Source: a virus. Taken from it: 64,000 bases of DNA. The position numbers were made by a program, and so were the translations under genes. The stretch's first letter is position 1. Each line of letters opens with the position of its first letter. Location: IMG/VR virus record IMGVR_UViG_3300048672_000152, positions 29,453 through 93,452 of that record; one strand, written 5' to 3'. Shown here in pieces: positions 1 to 7,901 of this stretch. The notes below the pieces were generated by a model that worked only from the letters and a program-made list of their open reading frames with translations, was not told the DNA's origin and did not search any database.

Positions 1-504
1 TAGCAATCCAGTGACATTGAGCTTAAAGAAAGATGTCTCATTATTATAGAATCTACCTTTACCGTATGTCAATGCTGTCTCAATGTAATCACTACCTGTA
101 TCTATAAACTCACCAATCACTCTGTATTCGATTGGGATTAAAACTTCAGGAGTTTCCTCATAAACAGGGGTATATTTATCTAAATCAGCTAGAAGTTTAC
201 GGTGTTGAAACTCTGTTTCTAAGTCTGGGTAGTTATCACCATAATCAAAATCGGCGCGATACTCATTCATAAGTTCACTAGAGATTTCTGAATCACCATT
301 GATGTAATATTTTAGCACCCGTTGTGCCGATGTTACTGTGCTAATAACAGCATCCTTGGCTACTGATACTTGCGTCCCTTTTCCGTAAGATGTTTCGATA
401 CGTTTACCATCAATATCCCATTTACGACCTGATGGTAATTGGATAATCATAACATCACCAGATGTTACAGCTTCAAAATCATTTAACATTGTGATTAGTT
501 GCAT
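1..504 (-). CDS. Hypothetical protein, 3' end outside window (partial)
   Basis: Reading the minus strand from the ATG at 504, an open frame continues without a stop to the window edge (168 codons visible). The start is preceded by a GGAGAAATAAT ribosome binding site typical of this genome. The protein begins MQLITMLNDFEAVTSG and is acidic and soluble with no membrane segment. It is the most distal visible gene of the leftward early operon. I do not recognise a family. Confidence 0.75.
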   Translation of the reverse strand, partial: MQLITMLNDFEAVTSGDVMIIQLPSGRKWDIDGKRIETSYGKGTQVSVAKDAVISTVTSAQRVLKYYINGDSEISSELMNEYRADFDYGDNYPDLETEFQHRKLLADLDKYTPVYEETPEVLIPIEYRVIGEFIDTGSDYIETALTYGKGRFYNNETSFFKLNVTGLL

Positions 505-515
505 ATTATTTCTCC

Positions 516-755
516 TTAATATTTCTTAGCTTTACCTTCAATGTGTTCATTGGACATAAAATTACCATACGCCCAATAATCTTCATGTCCACATAACTTA
601 CATTTAGTAGTTGCTTCGCAGATGTGATAGTTAATTGTATCTTCCACTGTTATATCATTACTATCCTCAGAACCGCAAGCATTACAACTAGCCATTACAT
701 CGTATGGGTGGTGTTGTGGTATAAAGTTTTCACTGTTGAAATCTAGTTCAATCAT
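516..755 (-). CDS. Small protein with two CxxC knuckles
   Basis: A 79-residue protein with CNACG near residue 24 and CKLCG near residue 52. The four cysteines could form one zinc ribbon; His and Cys residues between them (YHICEA) may help. Its start overlaps the end of the upstream gene by 4 bases (ATGA-type coupling), so it is co-translated in the leftward operon. No family recognised; a zinc-binding nucleic-acid or protein adaptor is only an inference. Confidence 0.7.
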   Translation of the reverse strand: MIELDFNSENFIPQHHPYDVMASCNACGSEDSNDITVEDTINYHICEATTKCKLCGHEDYWAYGNFMSNEHIEGKAKKY

Positions 756-949
756 CCTAACATACTCTCACTAATAATCAAAGCGTTTTGCCACACAACG
801 GGAGCATCCATGTCTTCTTTAACAACATGAACTCTCATTCCTGTAACTGTGTACCCATCGTAAATCATTGTACCTTCTGGATGGTCATAAGGATCTGTAG
901 ATTTTAATAGAATGTCAAATGTTATTTTATAAGGTTTGTATGCTTCCAT
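752..949 (-). CDS. Hypothetical small protein
   Basis: A 65-residue protein with no membrane segment and no recognisable motif. It sits one base from the upstream gene and overlaps the downstream zinc-knuckle gene by 4 bases, so it belongs to the same leftward transcription unit. A GGAGAAATAAT ribosome binding site precedes the ATG. Confidence 0.65.
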   Translation of the reverse strand: MEAYKPYKITFDILLKSTDPYDHPEGTMIYDGYTVTGMRVHVVKEDMDAPVVWQNALIISESMLG

Positions 950-950
950 A

Positions 951-1193
951 TTATTTCTCCCACTGCTTAATCAAAGCATCAGCAAATTCTACACTTGATT
1001 CGCTCCAACACTTCACCATAGCTTCCGAGGATTCGTATTGCAATACTGTATCCAAATACACAGGTAATAATGCTGCCCCAAATCGAGCAGATAATTCTTC
1101 TCGTTTAGAGAAGCCTGCATTATCACAATACAATTCTTTTTGACCGCTTAAATCTGCATATAGTGTTGGTTGTGCTGGTGTATTTGCGTTCAT
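951..1193 (-). CDS. Hypothetical protein, first gene after a promoter
   Basis: An 80-residue protein starting MNANTPAQPT. I chose the ATG at 1193 because a GGAGAGAAATT ribosome binding site lies just upstream. A longer frame from 1253 would start inside the -35 box of the promoter at 1225-1253 and is therefore unlikely. No family recognised. It is the promoter-proximal gene of the leftmost visible leftward unit. Confidence 0.65.
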   Translation of the reverse strand: MNANTPAQPTLYADLSGQKELYCDNAGFSKREELSARFGAALLPVYLDTVLQYESSEAMVKCWSESSVEFADALIKQWEK

Positions 1194-1224
1194 AATTTCT
1201 CTCCTCTGTTGAAACACTAACAAC

Positions 1225-1253
1225 AGGATACCCGAAAGCGACCCTGTTGTCAA
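1225..1253 (-). promoter_or_regulatory. Leftward sigma70-like promoter
   Basis: Minus strand: TTGACA (1253-1248), 17-base spacer, TATCCT (1230-1225). It would start transcription about 20 bases before the ribosome binding site of the gene at 951-1193. Confidence 0.65.
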
Positions 1254-1257
1254 TAGA

Positions 1258-1506
1258 TTATTTAAATACTGCTGCTTTCAATATACCTTCCAAGAGTAAC
1301 ACTCTATTAGTTAGTTCCTGATTAGCTTGACGTTCAGATTCTAGTACATCAGAGTGAACAGATAGAAGTTGTCTTGTTAAATCAGCATTTGCTCCATTCA
1401 ACACTTTAATTTGATTCTGTTTAGATTCTAACAAGCGTTGTAAAGCTTTAAACTGTTTGACTAACGTATCATAATCTTCGCTTGGCTCCACTGTAATGCT
1501 ATTCAC
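1258..1506 (-). CDS. Coiled-coil small protein (GTG start)
   Basis: An 82-residue, mostly helical protein; from about residue 15 it shows heptad-like leucine and glutamine spacing suggesting a coiled coil. I place the start at the GTG at 1506-1504 because a perfect GGAGG lies 6 bases upstream (1517-1513) and this gives a short overlap with the end of the preceding gene. A longer frame from an ATG at 1542 lacks a ribosome binding site. Function unknown. Confidence 0.6.
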   Translation of the reverse strand: MNSITVEPSEDYDTLVKQFKALQRLLESKQNQIKVLNGANADLTRQLLSVHSDVLESERQANQELTNRVLLLEGILKAAVFK

Positions 1507-1999
1507 TCTTAGCCTCCAACCAATACCACTCATTATCTTCAATTTCTAACTTGAAGTGTTGTAAGATGAATTCCTTAGCACTCTCAATAGATGCAAACAT
1601 TACTTTAGGTTCCCATGTTTCAGCATCATACCCAAGTGTCAACTTAACTGGTGTATCCTTTGGTATATAGATTTCACTGTATTTGTGTTCACCTTGAAAT
1701 AGCGTGTATAATTGGTCTGTCAATGTGTCTTCATTTATTCTCCACGCTTCTTTATCATCTAGCAGGAATTCAATTTCTAATAAATCAAAATCATCGTTAG
1801 GATTGAATTGTTTATCTTGAATGAAGTCATGACTTTCGGTAAAGACTAATATTTTCTCACCATTCACTTTAACTCTATTTGTTTCAACTCCATCAACCAG
1901 ATTAACCCATTTTACATCAAACTCTGAATCGTAGTGAACAGTACCTACTTCCATATCTGGAAGACATAATAGCAACTTCGCTAGTTCATGTGATTTCAT
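1499..1999 (-). CDS. Hypothetical acidic protein
   Basis: A 166-residue soluble protein rich in Asp, Glu and Trp, starting MKSHELAKLLLCLPDMEVG. The N-terminal ELAKLLL..PDMEV pattern is common in small phage proteins of unknown function. It overlaps the SLOG gene upstream by 4 bases and the coiled-coil gene downstream by 8, so all three are translationally coupled. No catalytic motif seen. Confidence 0.65.
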   Translation of the reverse strand: MKSHELAKLLLCLPDMEVGTVHYDSEFDVKWVNLVDGVETNRVKVNGEKILVFTESHDFIQDKQFNPNDDFDLLEIEFLLDDKEAWRINEDTLTDQLYTLFQGEHKYSEIYIPKDTPVKLTLGYDAETWEPKVMFASIESAKEFILQHFKLEIEDNEWYWLEAKSE

Positions 2000-2550
2000 A
2001 ATCCAAGCTCCTCTAATTTATCTGACCAATCTGGATAAAACATATTGATTGTTGGTACATTAAACTTACGTGCAATATTCACTGCGGTAGCTGTACCACC
2101 TTGTACAACACCATTAACTTCTTTAGCATAGAATAACACAAAGTCTGATGGTAGGAATAAACCATCCCCTAGAATTTGACAAACATTCCTAGCGTGTAGC
2201 TTCTTAGCGCCAGCAGAACACCTACCCCAATGTGGGTGAACACTGGCTGCAATTTCCATACATGCGGTGTTCAGGTGTTGAGGGATTATGTTACTACCTG
2301 TACTTAGGTATTCTTCCATTTTAAAGTTTACCCAAGGAATGTAAATCTCTTGGTTGGTGATTACCGCATTAATATCACTGTAATAATACTCATGTCCCCA
2401 TTGGAAAGCCGAGTCGCTACCTTTAGCACCACCTGAACGTAGTGTATAACCTTTACCCGCTAGGTGATAAGCTTCAGTGGACATAGCTTCAAATACATTT
2501 TCAGGAACTTCCCTGCTCCCAATACCTGTGTAGATTTTATTCACAATCAA
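1996..2550 (-). CDS. SLOG (DprA-like Rossmann) nucleotide-binding protein
   Basis: A 184-residue protein with hallmarks of the SLOG superfamily (DprA, LOG, YpsA-like): an N-terminal strand and glycine turn YTGIGSREVP (residues 7-16), the phosphate-binding SGGAKGSDSAF loop (about 39-49), and a C-terminal GGTATAVNIA helix start (about 152-161). Family members bind nucleotides or single-stranded DNA; phage versions are often annotated as DNA recombination mediator-like. It lacks the extra domains of full DprA. Its partner or ligand cannot be told from the sequence. It lies in an early operon with ligase and phosphoesterase. Confidence 0.75.
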   Translation of the reverse strand: MIVNKIYTGIGSREVPENVFEAMSTEAYHLAGKGYTLRSGGAKGSDSAFQWGHEYYYSDINAVITNQEIYIPWVNFKMEEYLSTGSNIIPQHLNTACMEIAASVHPHWGRCSAGAKKLHARNVCQILGDGLFLPSDFVLFYAKEVNGVVQGGTATAVNIARKFNVPTINMFYPDWSDKLEELGL

Positions 2551-2776
2551 TCCTCACAATTTCTACATCATATCCAAACTCAGCACTGACAGAATTCTTA
2601 TAATACTCAGCCTCATGATAAGTGTCATAGATGTCAACAAACTCTAATTCAGTTGTATAAGCAACTAATTCGGCATACTGTATCTCGTCAATCTCGTATT
2701 CATCGAAATAGCAGTTAAGGTATTCGCCAGATTCTAAATCTCGAAGTACATATTTAATTGTCACATCACACCTCAC
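2537..2776 (-). CDS. Hypothetical acidic protein
   Basis: A 79-residue protein, very rich in Tyr, Glu and Asp, starting MRCDVTIKYVLRD. It overlaps the downstream SLOG gene by 14 bases and the upstream gene by 11. No motif recognised; acidic composition could indicate DNA mimicry or a protein partner, which is speculation. Confidence 0.6.
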   Translation of the reverse strand: MRCDVTIKYVLRDLESGEYLNCYFDEYEIDEIQYAELVAYTTELEFVDIYDTYHEAEYYKNSVSAEFGYDVEIVRIDCE

Positions 2777-2954
2777 GCTTCTTTTGGAAAGCTTTCCATT
2801 GTTTATCTGTAGAATAATGTCTGATCACACGAGCTAACGAATTCTGTAATTCAATATCACCTTCATCATGATTATCAAATTGTTCAATCAGGTCATCTAA
2901 GATAATATCATTCAGAGCATCAAACTCAATTTCGATTGTTACACGTTTAGTCAT
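2766..2954 (-). CDS. Hypothetical small acidic protein
   Basis: A 62-residue protein with an acidic N-terminal half and a basic C-terminus (KAFQKKREV). It overlaps its upstream neighbour by 4 bases and its downstream neighbour by 11, so it is part of the coupled leftward operon. Function unknown. Confidence 0.6.
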   Translation of the reverse strand: MTKRVTIEIEFDALNDIILDDLIEQFDNHDEGDIELQNSLARVIRHYSTDKQWKAFQKKREV

Positions 2955-3226
2955 ACATTCTCCTTACTTAATGTTTTAGCGATATTCTCTGCTGTACTAC
3001 TTAGTGATACAATAATGTCATCAAGTGTATTACCTTCCAACGCAACCCAAGAAAGCTTATCTGCAATCTGATTGAGATTAGCATAGAACAGAGAAGATTG
3101 TGTCATCTCTTTCTTAGCATCTTCCTTAAGAGTTGGTTTATGATGTGTCAAGTTATAACCAAAGTGGTCTGACTTGGTGATAGTGTAATATTCTTTGCTA
3201 TCTTTTACTTTGAATGTTAATTCCAT
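2951..3226 (-). CDS. Hypothetical protein
   Basis: A 91-residue soluble protein starting MELTFKVKDSKEYYT, with an AGGAGAGAAT ribosome binding site upstream. It resembles small phage proteins with a beta-rich N-terminal half and a helical C-terminal half, but I recognise no family. It follows a 60-base gap that holds an inverted repeat (TTGTAAG/CTTACAA) without a T-run. Confidence 0.6.
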   Translation of the reverse strand: MELTFKVKDSKEYYTITKSDHFGYNLTHHKPTLKEDAKKEMTQSSLFYANLNQIADKLSWVALEGNTLDDIIVSLSSTAENIAKTLSKENV

Positions 3227-3286
3227 ATTCTCTCCTTTGTAATTAAATTTGATTACATCATCATTTGTAAGCTATTTGACTTACAA

Positions 3287-3514
3287 TTAAAACTCTGTGT
3301 AATCGTAGTACTTAGATTGATAGCGTTCATGTGCAAGGACATGAACAGATTCTTCATCTAAATGTGGGTGTGTCATACGAACCATAGATTCAATCCACAA
3401 CATATCGCTCTCAAATTTAAATTCTTCATAAGCTGCACGTTCTTCTTCGGCATCATAGCTTTTCCATTGATCGTATGCAACACCAACATCGTTATTCCAA
3501 CTCTTGTATAACAT
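3287..3514 (-). CDS. Hypothetical acidic protein
   Basis: A 75-residue acidic protein rich in Glu, Tyr and Trp starting MLYKSWNNDVG. It lies 14 bases downstream of the DNA ligase gene with a GAGGAG ribosome binding site. No motif recognised. Confidence 0.6.
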   Translation of the reverse strand: MLYKSWNNDVGVAYDQWKSYDAEEERAAYEEFKFESDMLWIESMVRMTHPHLDEESVHVLAHERYQSKYYDYTEF

Positions 3515-3528
3515 AATTATTAACTCCT

Positions 3529-4416
3529 CTAATTGCTCATATCTAATTCATTGCGAAATGCTTTCCAAGTAGGAAATCTAGGTACACCATAACTAGACAA
3601 TTCTTGATACTTGAATGTTACAAGCTTACCTAGACATTTATCTTGGTTATCCCAAATATCTTTGCGCTGTTCATCGGTGAATCCACTACCGATATTGAAT
3701 ACTACACCACCCCATTGCACTTGTAAAGAGCCAAGTGTGTTTGCGGGAAGTAAACCTTCTTTCTTACTTGAGCGTTTGCTATACCCTCGTTCATCCGTTT
3801 CTTTGATGTTTGTGTTGGTCATCTTTTCTTCAAAACCAATAACAGTTGCTTCGTCGTCTAAGAAACTTTTCAACTTCAACAAATAACCTTCTTTGAATGT
3901 AGACCGTCCTTGTTTATACTTGCCATTTAATGATCGTAAAATGCCACCTTCATAACCTTGTGATATGTATTTCCCTAGCAGATTTTCAACTTCTTCTGGA
4001 GTCTCAGCAATATCAGAAATCACGCGCTTAACATACAGTGGTCTATCAATCTCCAACACTTTAATCGTGTAAATATTAGCTCGTTCTTTGAAAGGTAAAT
4101 CACTATCCCAATAATCATAAACAGCCAAATAGAAATCTGGCTCTCCATCTTCTGACATAATTGCTGACTGAACAGAATTGAAGTCCCCATGTACCATTAA
4201 CTCCCCATCCAAACCATGAAGGTTTAATTCTTTAAACACTTCCTGTACAAATCGGTTAGGGATAAGCTTCATTTTGCGACTATAAGCCACCCCGTTAATA
4301 GCTAGACAACGTATTCCGTCGAGCTTTTGTTGAATGAAACACGGATACTTAATATCGGTGTATAAATTTGGTATTTCCGATGCCGCCAGCATACATTGCT
4401 TAATCATACTTCCCAT
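3529..4416 (-). CDS. ATP-dependent DNA ligase
   Basis: A 295-residue protein that seals nicks in duplex DNA through an enzyme-AMP intermediate. Motif I KLDGIR is at residues 31-36, with Lys31 the expected adenylated residue. ELMVHG (motif III region, DGELMV) follows, then EGGILR (motif IV) and LLKLKSF (motif V). A C-terminal OB-like region ends at WKAFR. The size matches small T7-type phage ligases. The start is the ATG after a GAGGAGG ribosome binding site, overlapping the upstream gene by 17 bases. Likely acts in replication and repair with the exonucleases at the other end of the window. Confidence 0.92.
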   Translation of the reverse strand: MGSMIKQCMLAASEIPNLYTDIKYPCFIQQKLDGIRCLAINGVAYSRKMKLIPNRFVQEVFKELNLHGLDGELMVHGDFNSVQSAIMSEDGEPDFYLAVYDYWDSDLPFKERANIYTIKVLEIDRPLYVKRVISDIAETPEEVENLLGKYISQGYEGGILRSLNGKYKQGRSTFKEGYLLKLKSFLDDEATVIGFEEKMTNTNIKETDERGYSKRSSKKEGLLPANTLGSLQVQWGGVVFNIGSGFTDEQRKDIWDNQDKCLGKLVTFKYQELSSYGVPRFPTWKAFRNELDMSN

Positions 4417-5035
4417 TTAATACCTCCTCTTTAAATAAATTTATTAATTTATCCGCCACCCTTGCGTCTTCTTGTAAGGTAGCGAGTTGTATTGCCAATT
4501 CCTTCTTCCTTTTCTTCCACTGATTATGTGCCTCATCCTCAGAGAAGAAATACCCTAAATGTTCAACCGTATTCGTAAAAGGGTTACTACATCTTGCCCT
4601 AAATTTACCGTTTGGTTTGTAAATGTCAACTCCTAATTTGTATTGACCGCGCCTTTTCTCACAATCTAATAAGAAACAGTTAGTGAGTCTATCAACAAAT
4701 ACACAAGTTTCTGGACTGTAGAGCTTTCCATCACCCAACAAATCTTTATCTAACTCCCTACCTTCCCAGTTTTGTGTTTCCATCCATGTTTTAAAATTAG
4801 AAAAGGTAAGCCACTCAAAACAAACGTTTGTATTATCGTAAGTCGAACTTTTCATTAAGGTCTTCTTATTATAACAGCGTTTCAGCATATTGGACCAAGT
4901 TGTGAAATATGGACATCTGACTCGAAGTCCACCCGATCTCAAGTCTACTTGATAATCCGCATCATTGACCCCAATACCGTATATAAGTGTTTTTGACTTT
5001 TTTCTTCTTGGTGAGATGGTAAAGTTCATTTCCAT
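4400..5035 (-). CDS. HNH-type homing endonuclease-like protein
   Basis: A 211-residue protein of the phage family with YGIGVNDADY near the N-terminus, CPYFTTWSNMLKRCYN (about 41-56), WLTFSNFKTWM (about 75-85) and an LDKDLL...YSPETCVFV block. In relatives this block forms the His-Asn or Asp metal site of an HNH-like nuclease, followed by an AP2-like DNA-binding C-terminus. It is inserted between ligase and phosphoesterase and overlaps both, typical of a free-standing mobile endonuclease gene that keeps operon coupling. Activity not provable from sequence. Confidence 0.75.
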   Translation of the reverse strand: MEMNFTISPRRKKSKTLIYGIGVNDADYQVDLRSGGLRVRCPYFTTWSNMLKRCYNKKTLMKSSTYDNTNVCFEWLTFSNFKTWMETQNWEGRELDKDLLGDGKLYSPETCVFVDRLTNCFLLDCEKRRGQYKLGVDIYKPNGKFRARCSNPFTNTVEHLGYFFSEDEAHNQWKKRKKELAIQLATLQEDARVADKLINLFKEEVLNGKYD

Positions 5036-5619
5036 CCTCTAGTTTGTTTAATTTCATCTAAGCTAATTGGTGTGTAATTTACTTGTTCGCATGATACACA
5101 GTAGTATCTATCATCAGTTACATCACCAAGATACATACCCAAGTATTTTTCTTCTCTTGTGACTCGTTTACTATGTAAGTGACCATGAATATTCATACCA
5201 CGATATAATTCATAATCAGGTACAGGAATATGGCTAATCCACAATCCCCATCTGGACTCAACACCCATGATAGTTACATTCTTAAATTGTAGTGCATATT
5301 TAACAACTGATAATTTATCATGATTACCTAATACATAATACACTCGTTGAAACTTACGTGCATATTCCTTCAGTCGCCAGAATTCACTTTCCTTAAAGAA
5401 TATATCACCTAACAACCATAAACAATCGCATTTGTTTCCTGTGTTCATGATGTTTCGATGAATTGTTTCATTGTGTTCTTCGACAGAAGAAAACTCTTTA
5501 CGAAATTTTAAATGTATATTGCTGTGTCCAAAATGGGTATCAGCAATGAAATAATGCTTTGGTGGTTCCGGTGCCGCTTTCCGACTAAAACCACTTTCTA
5601 CTAATGTTATATCGCTCAT
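5026..5619 (-). CDS. Calcineurin-like metallophosphoesterase
   Basis: A 197-residue enzyme with the full set of metal-site motifs: ADTHFGH (about 25-31), LLGDIF (about 69-74), LGNHDK (about 96-101), a histidine in WISHIP and the terminal NIHGHLH. Such enzymes hydrolyse phosphomonoesters or diesters. Phage members of this size are often annotated as metallophosphatases, but the substrate here (2'-3' cyclic phosphates, NAD-type nucleotides or other) is unknown. It overlaps the HNH-type gene downstream by 10 bases. Confidence 0.9.
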   Translation of the reverse strand: MSDITLVESGFSRKAAPEPPKHYFIADTHFGHSNIHLKFRKEFSSVEEHNETIHRNIMNTGNKCDCLWLLGDIFFKESEFWRLKEYARKFQRVYYVLGNHDKLSVVKYALQFKNVTIMGVESRWGLWISHIPVPDYELYRGMNIHGHLHSKRVTREEKYLGMYLGDVTDDRYYCVSCEQVNYTPISLDEIKQTRGWK

Positions 5620-5628
5620 AGCATTCTC

Positions 5629-5976
5629 CTAATCCCAAAACCCTAATAAATGTTTATTCAGCATAGTTGTGAGCAAACTCAAATTTGCTTTTCTGCGTTT
5701 GACCAGATACTTGTGACTCTCCCACATAACGCGAATATCTTTGTTGTTTCTAGTGATAAACACTTTATTTGTCTGATGATTATCCTCACGTACTCGCTTA
5801 CACAACTCAGCACAAATCTTCATCTTCTTAGCCACTTTGTCAGCATTAAGGTGCATACCTTTCTTCAATGTAACTTTAGCGGCATTATCTAACCAATCTT
5901 CCATAGCCATCAACAAGAAACTGTAGTCATACCATTTGTAAGCCTTTAAGAATTGACGTTTGTGTTTGTTTTTCAT
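5629..5976 (-). CDS. Hypothetical basic protein
   Basis: A 115-residue, strongly basic helical protein starting MKNKHKRQFLKAYKWYDYSFLL. I chose the ATG at 5976 because GGGAGG lies 6 bases upstream; a frame from 6024 would overlap the upstream gene by 47 bases without a ribosome binding site. No family recognised; the charge could suit nucleic-acid binding. Confidence 0.65.
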   Translation of the reverse strand: MKNKHKRQFLKAYKWYDYSFLLMAMEDWLDNAAKVTLKKGMHLNADKVAKKMKICAELCKRVREDNHQTNKVFITRNNKDIRVMWESHKYLVKRRKANLSLLTTMLNKHLLGFWD

Positions 5977-5977
5977 A

Positions 5978-6178
5978 CTACACCTCCCGAACCACATACA
6001 TATTAGACCCATACTCGGCATCAACAGCCTCTTGTGCTAATACTCGTTTGCTTGTTTTATAGAAAATGAATGTCCCATCCCAAATACGAATGCAATATTT
6101 GCTTGGGTAGACAAAAGTATCTTGTGCATATTCTTCATAACTAACAACTACTACTTCAATAGCTTTCTTCTTAGACAT
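5978..6178 (-). CDS. Hypothetical small protein
   Basis: A 66-residue protein starting MSKKKAIEVVVVSYEEY. The start at 6178 follows AAGGAG at proper spacing; a longer frame begins within the -10 box of the promoter at 6209-6236 and can be excluded. It is the promoter-proximal gene of this leftward unit. Function unknown. Confidence 0.65.
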   Translation of the reverse strand: MSKKKAIEVVVVSYEEYAQDTFVYPSKYCIRIWDGTFIFYKTSKRVLAQEAVDAEYGSNMYVVREV

Positions 6179-6208
6179 TATTTTCTCCTTCATGTTTCGA
6201 TGAGATTC

Positions 6209-6236
6209 ATTATACACGAATCAAATATCAATGCAA
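6209..6236 (-). promoter_or_regulatory. Leftward sigma70-like promoter
   Basis: Minus strand: TTGCAT (6236-6231), 16-base spacer, consensus TATAAT (6214-6209). It lies between a terminator (6257-6285) and the gene at 5978-6178, as expected for a new transcription unit. Confidence 0.7.
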
Positions 6237-6256
6237 CTATAATTTTCATTATTACA

Positions 6257-6285
6257 AAGAAAAAAGCCCGCTAAGAAGCGGGCTT
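6257..6285 (-). terminator. Rho-independent terminator, leftward
   Basis: Minus strand: an AAGCCCGC/GCGGGCTT 8-bp stem with a 6-base loop followed by a run of Ts. The stop codon of the gene at 6271-6459 lies inside the stem loop. Confidence 0.85.
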
Positions 6286-6459
6286 ATGTTTATCTAATTC
6301 TTCACGATATAAAGCAATAGCTTTGAGTAGACTATCCACTTGTTTCTCAAGTACACTGTTGTACTCTTGTAACTCATTGTTCCGGCGCTCTAGCTGGCGG
6401 ATTGTTTCTTTGTCGTCTGGAACAGACATATATTCTCTCATTTCTGCATAGTGCGTCAT
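6271..6459 (-). CDS. Coiled-coil small protein
   Basis: A 62-residue protein, predicted almost entirely helical with heptad leucines (RQLERRNNELQEYN). It overlaps the upstream membrane-protein gene by 4 bases, so the two are coupled, and its stop codon lies in the terminator hairpin. It may act as a small oligomeric partner of the membrane protein; function unknown. Confidence 0.65.
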   Translation of the reverse strand: MTHYAEMREYMSVPDDKETIRQLERRNNELQEYNSVLEKQVDSLLKAIALYREELDKHKPAS

Positions 6460-6737
6460 TTTGTTTCTCCTTTGTTTGCAAATTTCTCATTAAGGATATC
6501 AGCTAACCAAACACCTGTTACAGCACCAACTGCCGCTCCAATGGAAGTGATTAGAATAGTCCATGTTGCCCCTTGCGTCAACACTGTTCCATAAACAGTC
6601 AGTTCTAGTAAGCAGATAAAATAACTCACAATAGGAATAATTCTCATATTCTTATTTGCGATACTTCTACCTTGCAACGTTTTTAGCCCCACTGCTGTGA
6701 ACATACCTAGCGTTGTTAATATTGTTTGTGCTATCAT
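6456..6737 (-). CDS. Small membrane protein, about three transmembrane segments
   Basis: A 93-residue protein with hydrophobic stretches near residues 4-20, 33-52 and 57-80, the last glycine and alanine rich (GAAVGAVTGVWLA). It overlaps neighbours by 4 bases on each side. Early phage membrane proteins can be superinfection-exclusion or holin-like factors, but nothing in this sequence decides. Confidence 0.65.
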   Translation of the reverse strand: MIAQTILTTLGMFTAVGLKTLQGRSIANKNMRIIPIVSYFICLLELTVYGTVLTQGATWTILITSIGAAVGAVTGVWLADILNEKFANKGETK

Positions 6738-7114
6738 AAAGATCCCCCGTATTCCGCAATAATCTCATCCATTACACGCAACGTACCATTGTAATCCCCG
6801 ATCCACATACGTAACAATGCTTCACGATATAATTGGTTATCTGTGAATGTATTAATTAACGCTGTGCCACTATCTACAGACACTAAATCAAGATTGTCTA
6901 TATACTGAAAAGCATAAGTTTTTAAATCCATTTCTAATTGCACACAATGTTTAGCTTTGTTTAAGTTAACAAGCTTGTCACCTTTATCTCTGGTTAGGTA
7001 TTTAGCAAGTTTACAGAAACACGGTGTACCGTATAGTTTATATACAAGCTCAATAGGCTGCATCTTCATTGCTGTGTAGTGTGTGCCATCGCATTGGAAT
7101 CCTAAACCATTCAT
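6734..7114 (-). CDS. Hypothetical protein
   Basis: A 126-residue soluble protein starting MNGLGFQCDGTHYTAMKMQPIELVYKLYG. It carries four Cys and has mixed alpha/beta character. It starts a coupled three-gene unit and lies just downstream of the terminator of the ClpP-like gene. No family recognised. Confidence 0.65.
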   Translation of the reverse strand: MNGLGFQCDGTHYTAMKMQPIELVYKLYGTPCFCKLAKYLTRDKGDKLVNLNKAKHCVQLEMDLKTYAFQYIDNLDLVSVDSGTALINTFTDNQLYREALLRMWIGDYNGTLRVMDEIIAEYGGSL

Positions 7115-7133
7115 ATTATTCTCCTCTTAAAAT

Positions 7134-7162
7134 TAAAAAGCCCCAATCTTTCGACTGAGGCT
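7134..7162 (-). terminator. Rho-independent terminator, leftward
   Basis: Minus strand: a 10-bp stem (7162-7153 with 7148-7139, two G-T pairs) closed by a GAAA tetraloop, followed by TTTTTAATTT. It ends the PhoH/HNH/ClpP-like unit. Confidence 0.85.
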
Positions 7163-7169
7163 AAGTATA

Positions 7170-7901
7170 TTACTCTGGTACGCTATTGTCAAGCTCAGTG
7201 ATAATTAATTTTCCATTATCATCAACATCAACAGAAATCTCACCTAATACATATTGAGCTAATTGTGATTTAGTTAATTTTAACAGTTGTTCTCTTGTCA
7301 AAGTTTCTTCGTAGAGGTCGTCTAAGTTGAAAGCTTTGGTTTGAGCTTCTTTTTGTTCTTGAATTTGAGCTTTGATAATGTTCTCACGTTTTTCAAGTCG
7401 CTCACAGATTTCATCATACTCTAAATATGAATCCTTACCTTCAAGAATATCTTCAATTTCTTCTGGTGAATAGAAACCAAAGTAAACATCTTGGTACAAG
7501 GCACGTAATTGTTTGTCGCTAGATTGAATCGACCTAATTTTATCGCTTAACTTACCACCATCGTACCCATGAGATGTGTGACTCATAAGTGTGGAGTGTG
7601 GCATCACTTCAACTGAGTGACAAGACAGTAGCAGAATAGATCCACCACTCATTGCTACACCATTCAAAATACCATGTACATGACCGTTACAAGAACGAAT
7701 CATATTACTAAGCATTGTAGTAGTGTGCAGGAATCCTCCAAAACAGTTTATTGTTAGTTCAAGAGAATCATCTTCCGACATAGAAGTCAATACTTGAACT
7801 AATTCTCTATACTTGCTAGGTTCTTCAATATCCCCGTCAATGAAATATGCAAAGTTTTGTGGAGAAGGTTTTACGTAAATTGTATCTAATTCGTTAAGCA
7901 T
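7170..7901 (-). CDS. ClpP-like serine protease
   Basis: A 243-residue protein of the ClpP/crotonase fold. The region LTINCFGGF (about 48-56) matches the ClpP strand and oxyanion region (INSPGG-like). GVAMSGGSILLLSC (about 81-94) carries the probable nucleophile Ser in MSGG. MPHSTLMSHTSHG (about 99-111) carries the probable catalytic His. An Asp or Glu rich helical segment follows. Phage ClpP-like proteins are best known as capsid maturation proteases, but this one is in an early operon with PhoH, so it may instead act on host or regulatory proteins. The overlapping HNH gene lies upstream. Confidence 0.8.
   Translation of the reverse strand: MLNELDTIYVKPSPQNFAYFIDGDIEEPSKYRELVQVLTSMSEDDSLELTINCFGGFLHTTTMLSNMIRSCNGHVHGILNGVAMSGGSILLLSCHSVEVMPHSTLMSHTSHGYDGGKLSDKIRSIQSSDKQLRALYQDVYFGFYSPEEIEDILEGKDSYLEYDEICERLEKRENIIKAQIQEQKEAQTKAFNLDDLYEETLTREQLLKLTKSQLAQYVLGEISVDVDDNGKLIITELDNSVPE

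Noticed and set aside
951-1253. A longer N-terminus for the gene at 951-1193
   Set aside because: The extra 20 codons cover a TTGACA-17-TATCCT promoter, and the ATG at 1193 has the ribosome binding site.
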